This document shows positions 45,738 through 50,015 of a DNA stretch of 50,015 nucleotides, in pieces. Origin of the DNA: Gemmatimonadota bacterium (lineage in GTDB: Bacteria; Gemmatimonadota; Gemmatimonadetes; Gemmatimonadales; GWC2-71-9); NCBI GenBank assembly GCA_003221005.1, contig QHTZ01000080.1, positions 1 through 50,015 on the forward strand, written 5' to 3'. The position numbers and the translations under genes are program-made. Numbering within the stretch: the first letter of the stretch is position 1; each line of letters starts with the position of its first letter. The notes below the pieces were generated by a model that was given only the letters and a program-made list of their open reading frames with translations, did not search any database and had not been told where the DNA came from.

Positions 45738-46691
45738 TCATGATGCTCGCGCCGCAAGCTTCAGCGCGCCGACCGCCGGGTCGATCCGCGCGGAGCTGAG
45801 CCGTGCGCGCGGGACGCTGGCAGCGAGGCTCTCGCGGAGTGCGGCGGCGAGCGGGGACTGAGGGGCCAGCAAGCCCCCCGCTGCGGCCACCGGGATCGGC
45901 TCGCTGCCAGGGAAATGTGGCTCCAGCGCCAGCGCGAGACCCGCGAGCTCGCGTGCGGCGTCCGTCACCGCGTGCTGCGCCACCGCTTCCCCTTCCTTGG
46001 CGGCGTTGAGAACGTGTAGCGCGAGCGCCGCCACCTGGGCCGGCGTCGCGGTGGTGGTCCAGCGTACGAGGTCGTCGAAGCGCTGCAGGCCGAGTGCGCC
46101 GAGGAGACGCGCCAGCAGCGTCGAGCCCTCGCTGCGGCCGTCCTGCGCGCGCGCAGCGGCGTCGAGCGCACGCCGCCCCAGCCAATAGCCTCCACCCTCG
46201 TCGCCGAACTGCCAGCCGTGGCCACCGGCGCGGTGCACCTGGCCAGCAGGGTCCCGGGCGAACGCGACCGAGCCGGTGCCCGCGTTGATGAGGATGCCGG
46301 GTCGGCCCTCGAACGCCGCCATCAGGGCCACCTCTCCATCAGGTACCACGCGGACGCTCCGCGCCACCCCCGCCTGCGTGACGGCTGCCGCGAGCTCCGC
46401 TTGCTCCTGCGGGCGTCCCGCCCCTGCCGCGCCAACGACCGCTCGCACGGCCGGGAGCGACGCACGCGCCTGCGCGGCGGCGCGACGCGCCGTGTCGGCG
46501 ATGACAGCGGCCGCGGCGGCCGCCCCGCCCGGCTTCATCGCGGACGGCGGTCCTTCGGCGCGACCCAGGACCTTGAGATCCTCCCCGCCGAGGACGACGC
46601 TGCAGTGCGAGGCGCCGGCGTCGGCACCGACAAAGACGACGGAAGGACGGAAGGACGGAACGGGGGACCGCGACTCAGCGTTCATCCCCAT
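45738..46691 (-). CDS. BadF/BadG-type ATPase, probable N-acetylglucosamine kinase
   Basis: 317 aa from the ATG at 46691 (another ATG at 46685). The ASKHA nucleotide-binding fold is shown by VFVGADAGASHCSVVLGGED, VVGAAGAGRPQEQAEL, PGILINAGTGSVAFARDPAG and GHGWQFGDEGGGYWLGRRAL. The last segment, including the GDEGSG-like GDEGGG, is typical of GlcNAc kinases in the BcrAD_BadFG family. The first 17 residues (SRSPVPSFRPS) have no family counterpart and are encoded by a hairpin repeat arm. It overlaps the symporter gene upstream by 17 bases. Likely role: phosphorylating an imported amino sugar, possibly the symporter's substrate. Confidence 0.85.
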   Translation of the reverse strand: MGMNAESRSPVPSFRPSVVFVGADAGASHCSVVLGGEDLKVLGRAEGPPSAMKPGGAAAAAAVIADTARRAAAQARASLPAVRAVVGAAGAGRPQEQAELAAAVTQAGVARSVRVVPDGEVALMAAFEGRPGILINAGTGSVAFARDPAGQVHRAGGHGWQFGDEGGGYWLGRRALDAAARAQDGRSEGSTLLARLLGALGLQRFDDLVRWTTTATPAQVAALALHVLNAAKEGEAVAQHAVTDAARELAGLALALEPHFPGSEPIPVAAAGGLLAPQSPLAAALRESLAASVPRARLSSARIDPAVGALKLAARAS

Positions 46692-46714
46692 TCCGTCCTG
46701 CCGTCTTTCCGTCG
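46637..46714. repeat. Long imperfect hairpin 3, tandem GACGGAAG words, across the symporter-kinase overlap
   Basis: Arm 46637-46665 is built of GGAAGGAC-type repeats. It matches the reverse complement of 46686-46714 at 26 of 29 positions around a 20-base loop. On the minus strand, one arm encodes the symporter's last residues, and the loop and other arm encode the kinase's first residues. The architecture matches the hairpins at 31691 and 44111, but the sequence differs. Confidence 0.75.
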
Positions 46715-48156
46715 CCGTTCGTCACGAGCGACGACCCCATCCCCACTGCCACCGTCACTGCCGTCCCTAAGGGCACATACCACGGCCATGCCAGTCCGGA
46801 GAGGAGTCGTGCGGGGAACCCCAGCACGACGGGCGTCATGACGAGAACGCTCGCGATGATGGCGGCGATCACGTCGCGCTGGCGCGCCGGCGCCCAGAAC
46901 CCACCCAGCAGGTAGGTCCCGAGCAGGCCGCCGTACGTGATGGAGGCGATGCTCAGGGCCAGCTGCACCACCGGCGTGTTCTGACTCCGGAATGCGACCG
47001 CGCCCGCGACGAGCACCCCGGTCCAGAGCAGCGTCAGCCAGCGGCCCACCCATAGGAGGTGGGTCGGCTCAGTGCGCCCGGTGAGCGGGGCGTAGAAGTC
47101 GTGCGTGGAAGCGGAAGCGAGCGAGTTGACCGCCGAAGCGTGGCTGCTCATGGCGGCCGCGAGGATTCCGGCGACGACGAGCCCGGCAAGGCCCGCCGGG
47201 AGCTCCGTGATCACGAACGTCGGATAGATCGCGTCGCTCCGCATGCCGGCGTGATCGGCCCCCGCGAGCCACAGGCTCGTGCCCACGAGGAGGAACAGCG
47301 CGAACTGCGCGAGGATGAACGCCCCCGACCCGATGAGAGCCCGCTGCGCGTCCTTCAGGCCTCGGGCAGCGAGCAGCCGCTGCACGATCAGGTGATCCGT
47401 CCCGTGCGACGCCGCCGTGAGGAGCGCCCCGCCGACGAGACCGCCCCAAAAGGTGTAGAGCACGTGGAACGACGGGCGGAAGTCGAACGCCAGGAGCTTG
47501 CCCTGGTCCCAGGCGCGGTCGAACGACCCGACCCCGCCCGCGAGCCGCGTCGCGACGGCGAGCGTCGCGATCCCGCCCAGCAGGTATACGCCCAGCTGGA
47601 GCACGTCTACCCAGACGACGGCGCGGAGACCGCCGACCCACGTGTAGACCAGCGTGACGGCGCCGATGGCGAAGATGCCCGCGGCGAGGTTCCAGTGCGT
47701 GATGATGGCGAGCGGGATCGCCGTGGCGAAGACCCGCACGCAATCCGCGAGGGCGCGGGTGAGGAGGAACACGCCGGAGGCGGTGCGCCGCGCAGCCCGA
47801 CCGAAGCGTCGCTCCAGGCGCTGGTAGGCTGTGTCCTGCGTGCCTTCGAAGTAGCCGGGCAGGAGCAGGGAGGCGACGCCGATCCGGCCGACGAGGTAGC
47901 CGAGCCCGATCTGGAGGAACGTCAAATCGCCGCGGGCAGCGATCCCCGGGACCGAGATCACGGTTACCGCCGACGTTTCCGTCGCGACGACCGAGAGCAT
48001 GAGGGCCCACCAGGGGAGACCGCGATGGCCGAGGAAGTAGTCGCTGGCGTCGCGCTGGCGCCCCGCGAACACGAGCCCCGCCACGATCACGGCGGCGCAG
48101 TACAGGACGATGACGGCTACGTCGAGCGGGCGCAGGGCCCCTCCCTCACCCAACAA
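46675..48156 (-). CDS. Sodium:solute symporter (SSS family)
   Basis: 493 aa. Only TTG codons (48156 or 48153) give an in-frame start before the first helix. It has about 13 membrane helices. SSS features are SDYFLGHRGLPWWALMLSVV, ATETSAVTVISVPGIAARG, HGTDHLIVQRLLAARGLKDA and ILAAAMSSHASAVNSLASA. The final GDGKTAGRNGDER lies in the hairpin repeat. With the kinase that follows it forms an apparent uptake-and-phosphorylation pair. The terminator of iscA overlaps its start region, so expression may be low or from another promoter. Confidence 0.9.
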   Translation of the reverse strand: MLGEGGALRPLDVAVIVLYCAAVIVAGLVFAGRQRDASDYFLGHRGLPWWALMLSVVATETSAVTVISVPGIAARGDLTFLQIGLGYLVGRIGVASLLLPGYFEGTQDTAYQRLERRFGRAARRTASGVFLLTRALADCVRVFATAIPLAIITHWNLAAGIFAIGAVTLVYTWVGGLRAVVWVDVLQLGVYLLGGIATLAVATRLAGGVGSFDRAWDQGKLLAFDFRPSFHVLYTFWGGLVGGALLTAASHGTDHLIVQRLLAARGLKDAQRALIGSGAFILAQFALFLLVGTSLWLAGADHAGMRSDAIYPTFVITELPAGLAGLVVAGILAAAMSSHASAVNSLASASTHDFYAPLTGRTEPTHLLWVGRWLTLLWTGVLVAGAVAFRSQNTPVVQLALSIASITYGGLLGTYLLGGFWAPARQRDVIAAIIASVLVMTPVVLGFPARLLSGLAWPWYVPLGTAVTVAVGMGSSLVTNGDGKTAGRNGDER

Positions 48157-48180
48157 AACGGCCCGCGACGAGCGCGGGCC
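48151..48180 (-). terminator. Terminator downstream of the IscA-type gene (minus strand)
   Basis: GGCCCGCG (48160-48167) pairs with CGCGGGCC (48173-48180) around ACGAG. Read on the minus strand, the hairpin is followed by GTTTTGTTG. It lies 30 bases after the stop of the iron-sulfur carrier gene. The T-run contains the TTG start of the next gene, the symporter. Confidence 0.75.
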
Positions 48181-48210
48181 GGATCACCAGAGGGAGCGAC
48201 GGACAAGCGG

Positions 48211-48570
48211 TCAGACGCTGAAGGACGTCCCGCAGCCGCAGCCGCCGGTCGCGTTGGGATTTTCGAAGGCGAACCCCGACTCCTGGAAGTCGCTCTTGTA
48301 GTCGATCCTGACGCCGTTGAGATACTGCGCGCTGAAGCCGTCCACGAAGCAGCGCACGCCGCCCGTCTCGATGACCACGTCGTCGTCGAGCGGCTTGTCC
48401 TCGATGTTCAGGCTGTACTTGAACCCCGAGCAGCCGCCGGGGAGCACGCCGATGCGCAGCCCCGCCGTCTCGAGCGACACCTTCTCTTCCTGCATGAACT
48501 TCCGTACCTCGGCCCCCGCCCGGTCGGTCAGGGTGAGAGTGATCGGGGTCGTGCCCTGCGTGGTCGCCAT
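48211..48570 (-). CDS. erpA: IscA/ErpA-type iron-sulfur cluster carrier
   Basis: 119 aa from the ATG at 48570 preceded by AAGGAGGAG; a longer frame upstream is rejected. HesB/IscA family features are ITLTLTDRAGAEVRKFMQEE, LRIGVLPGGCSGFKYSLNIE, FVDGFSAQYLNGVRIDYKS and FENPNATGGCGCGTSFSV. The three conserved cysteines (GGCSG and CGCG) that bind the cluster are all present. It acts in delivery of Fe-S clusters in the cytoplasm. There is no isc/suf operon nearby, so it is a stand-alone A-type carrier, which fits ErpA better than IscA. The symporter gene at 48602 lies 31 bases upstream on the same strand. Confidence 0.93.
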   Translation of the reverse strand: MATTQGTTPITLTLTDRAGAEVRKFMQEEKVSLETAGLRIGVLPGGCSGFKYSLNIEDKPLDDDVVIETGGVRCFVDGFSAQYLNGVRIDYKSDFQESGFAFENPNATGGCGCGTSFSV

Positions 48571-48601
48571 CTCGTGCTCCTCCTTAGTCTCTCGCGGCAA
48601 C

Positions 48602-50015
48602 TTAGGAAGGTCCGCCCGTAGTGTCAACCGCGCCGCGCTGGAACCCCGGATCGCGGCGGAGGTTACGGGCGATGACCCAGAACGCCCCCGCCGCCACCGT
48701 GCCAAACCCCGCCGCCCTGGGCACGGTTCCCACGAGCAGCTCGCCGATGCCGAACAGGGCGCAATACACCGCCACCCAGCCTGCCACCCAGTTCACCCAG
48801 GAGAGTGCGCCGCCGGGGATCGCGTCCGCGCCGAACCCAAGCCGCGTGGCCACTGCCCGCCAGCCCGGGCCCCCGGGGCGGACGCGGCGGTAGAACCGCT
48901 CGAGCACCTCGGGTCGCTCGGGCGCGGTGGCGAGCGTCGCCACGAGCCAGGCGACCGTAGTGACGCCCACCGTGATCAGCATGACCGCGGCGTAGTTCCG
49001 CCCGGTCTCGTCCGCCGCGCTCAGATGCCACACAGAGGAGAGCACGACTGAGGTCACAAACGACGCCGCCATCGCGGCGAGCTCGCTCCACGCGTTGATG
49101 CGCCACCAGTACCACCGCAGGATCAGGACCGAGCCGGTGCCGGCACCGATCGCGAAGATGAAGCGCCACCCCGCCTCGACAGAGCCGAGGAACTGCATCA
49201 CGCCCACCGCAGCGAGCATCAGGACGACCGTGGCGACGCGGGAAACCGCGACCTGCTCGCGCGGGCTCGCAGCCTTGCGGACGAACCGCAGCCAGAAGTC
49301 GTTCACGAGATACGACGTGCCCCAGTTCAGGTGGGTGGAGATCGTGCTCATGTACGCGGCCGCGAACGCGGCGAGCAGCAGGCCCCGGAGCGGCGAAGGC
49401 AGCAGGTCGACCATCGCGCGCACGTATCCGGTCTCCGGCTTGGGGAGGGCGGGGTAGGTGACTGCCGCGAACAGCCCCACGAGGATCCAGGGCCACGGCC
49501 GGAGCGCGTAATGAGCGATGTTGAACCACAGCGTGGCGAGCAGGCCGTGCCGCTCGTCTTTGGTCGACATGATCCGCTGCGCCACGTAGCCCCCGCCACC
49601 GGGCTCAGCCCCGGGATACCACGCTGCCCACCACTGCACACTCAGGAACACGAGCAGCGAGGAGAGTGGCAGCCACCCGCCGTGCAGTGGCGGAATGATC
49701 CCGAGCGCCGCCTGGCGACTCCCGTAGTGGATGGTCGCGAGTTCGACCAGCCGGTCCAGCCCGCCGACGCGCTGCACCGCGAGGACCGCGAGCAGGATGG
49801 TGCCGCCCATCGCGACGATGAACTGGAAAAAATCCGTCACGATGACGCCCCACAACCCGCTCAGGATGGAGTACCCCGCCGTGAGCGCGAACAGCAGCAG
49901 AGCCACCTTCCAGCCGGAGAGACCGAACGCGATTTCCAAGATCGTGGCCATGGCACGGGTGACCCAGCCCATGATGACCAGATTGATGGGCAAGGCGAGA
50001 TACAGCGCGCGCACC
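48602..50015 (-). CDS. Sodium:solute symporter (SSS family), C-terminal part, cut by right edge
   Basis: At least 470 residues are visible; the true start lies beyond the window. About 11 helices are seen. Features are PINLVIMGWVTRAMATILE, ALTAGYSILSGLWGVIVTDF, FLSVQWWAAWYPGAEPGGGG, GYVAQRIMSTKDERHGLLA and AAYMSTISTHLNWGTSYLVN, which fit SSS-type transporters. It is not closely similar to the symporter at 46675. The substrate is unknown. The C-terminus (RRDPGFQRGAVDTTGGPS) is hydrophilic. The IscA-type gene follows 31 bases downstream. Confidence 0.9.
   Translation of the reverse strand, partial: VRALYLALPINLVIMGWVTRAMATILEIAFGLSGWKVALLLFALTAGYSILSGLWGVIVTDFFQFIVAMGGTILLAVLAVQRVGGLDRLVELATIHYGSRQAALGIIPPLHGGWLPLSSLLVFLSVQWWAAWYPGAEPGGGGYVAQRIMSTKDERHGLLATLWFNIAHYALRPWPWILVGLFAAVTYPALPKPETGYVRAMVDLLPSPLRGLLLAAFAAAYMSTISTHLNWGTSYLVNDFWLRFVRKAASPREQVAVSRVATVVLMLAAVGVMQFLGSVEAGWRFIFAIGAGTGSVLILRWYWWRINAWSELAAMAASFVTSVVLSSVWHLSAADETGRNYAAVMLITVGVTTVAWLVATLATAPERPEVLERFYRRVRPGGPGWRAVATRLGFGADAIPGGALSWVNWVAGWVAVYCALFGIGELLVGTVPRAAGFGTVAAGAFWVIARNLRRDPGFQRGAVDTTGGPS

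Overview
This is a high-GC, densely packed bacterial chromosome segment. The gene set fits a Gram-negative member of the Gemmatimonadota: ExbB/ExbD/TonB, a DUF5686 outer-membrane protein, a K+-independent H+-pyrophosphatase, an LssY_C protein and many small lipoproteins. That placement is inference from gene content; the window has no rRNA and no complete tRNA.

Layout. 1-1979 (minus) is the N-terminal third of a cyclic beta-1,2-glucan synthase, broken by an in-frame TAG. 2395-3562 (minus) is a small unknown protein plus an XRE-type regulator, divergent from groES-groEL (3744-5701), which ends in a clear terminator. Two tRNA 3'-end fragments in direct orientation (about 5857-5904 and 17427-17474, sharing an exact 24-nt block) bracket about 11.6 kb. 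That interval holds a CI-like repressor facing palindromic operators, five lipoproteins of one family sharing a C-terminal HFSxYAxxW-type motif, two paralogous large TPR proteins, a sigma-54-type activator with a degenerate receiver, and a TPR-HD-GYP phosphodiesterase. A decayed lipoprotein C-terminus lies after the first lipoprotein, and a third, more degenerate tRNA end lies at 18020-18048.

17505-24853 holds a DUF1097 membrane protein, a DUF4382 lipoprotein, DoxX, a DUF5686 protein, a D-amino-acid-transaminase-like enzyme, an inositol-monophosphatase-family enzyme with no canonical start codon, and an LssY_C protein. SOD (minus) follows. Next is a tightly overlapping run 25710-31710: PuuD-like membrane protein, peroxiredoxin, then a complete carbohydrate ABC importer whose first permease carries a large N-terminal membrane/sensor-like extension. 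A Tat-exported GH36-type alpha-galactosidase converges on it, suggesting an alpha-galactoside use module.

34530-41933 contains a secreted protein of unknown function, a kinase-regulator-kinase cluster (35099-38788), and a TonB-ExbB-ExbD-ExbD module followed by a second TonB-like gene. 41971-50015 has the proton-pumping pyrophosphatase, an amino-acid permease, and on the minus strand a BadF/GlcNAc-kinase-like sugar kinase, two sodium:solute symporters (the last cut by the window edge) and an IscA/ErpA-type Fe-S carrier.

Most unusual: (i) the lipoprotein/TPR/sigma-54/HD-GYP locus between tRNA-end repeats, which looks like an envelope-to-transcription/c-di-GMP signalling system; (ii) three long imperfect hairpins whose arms are short tandem repeats, placed at gene junctions and extending coding ends; (iii) the sensor-permease fusion; (iv) the amber-interrupted glucan synthase.
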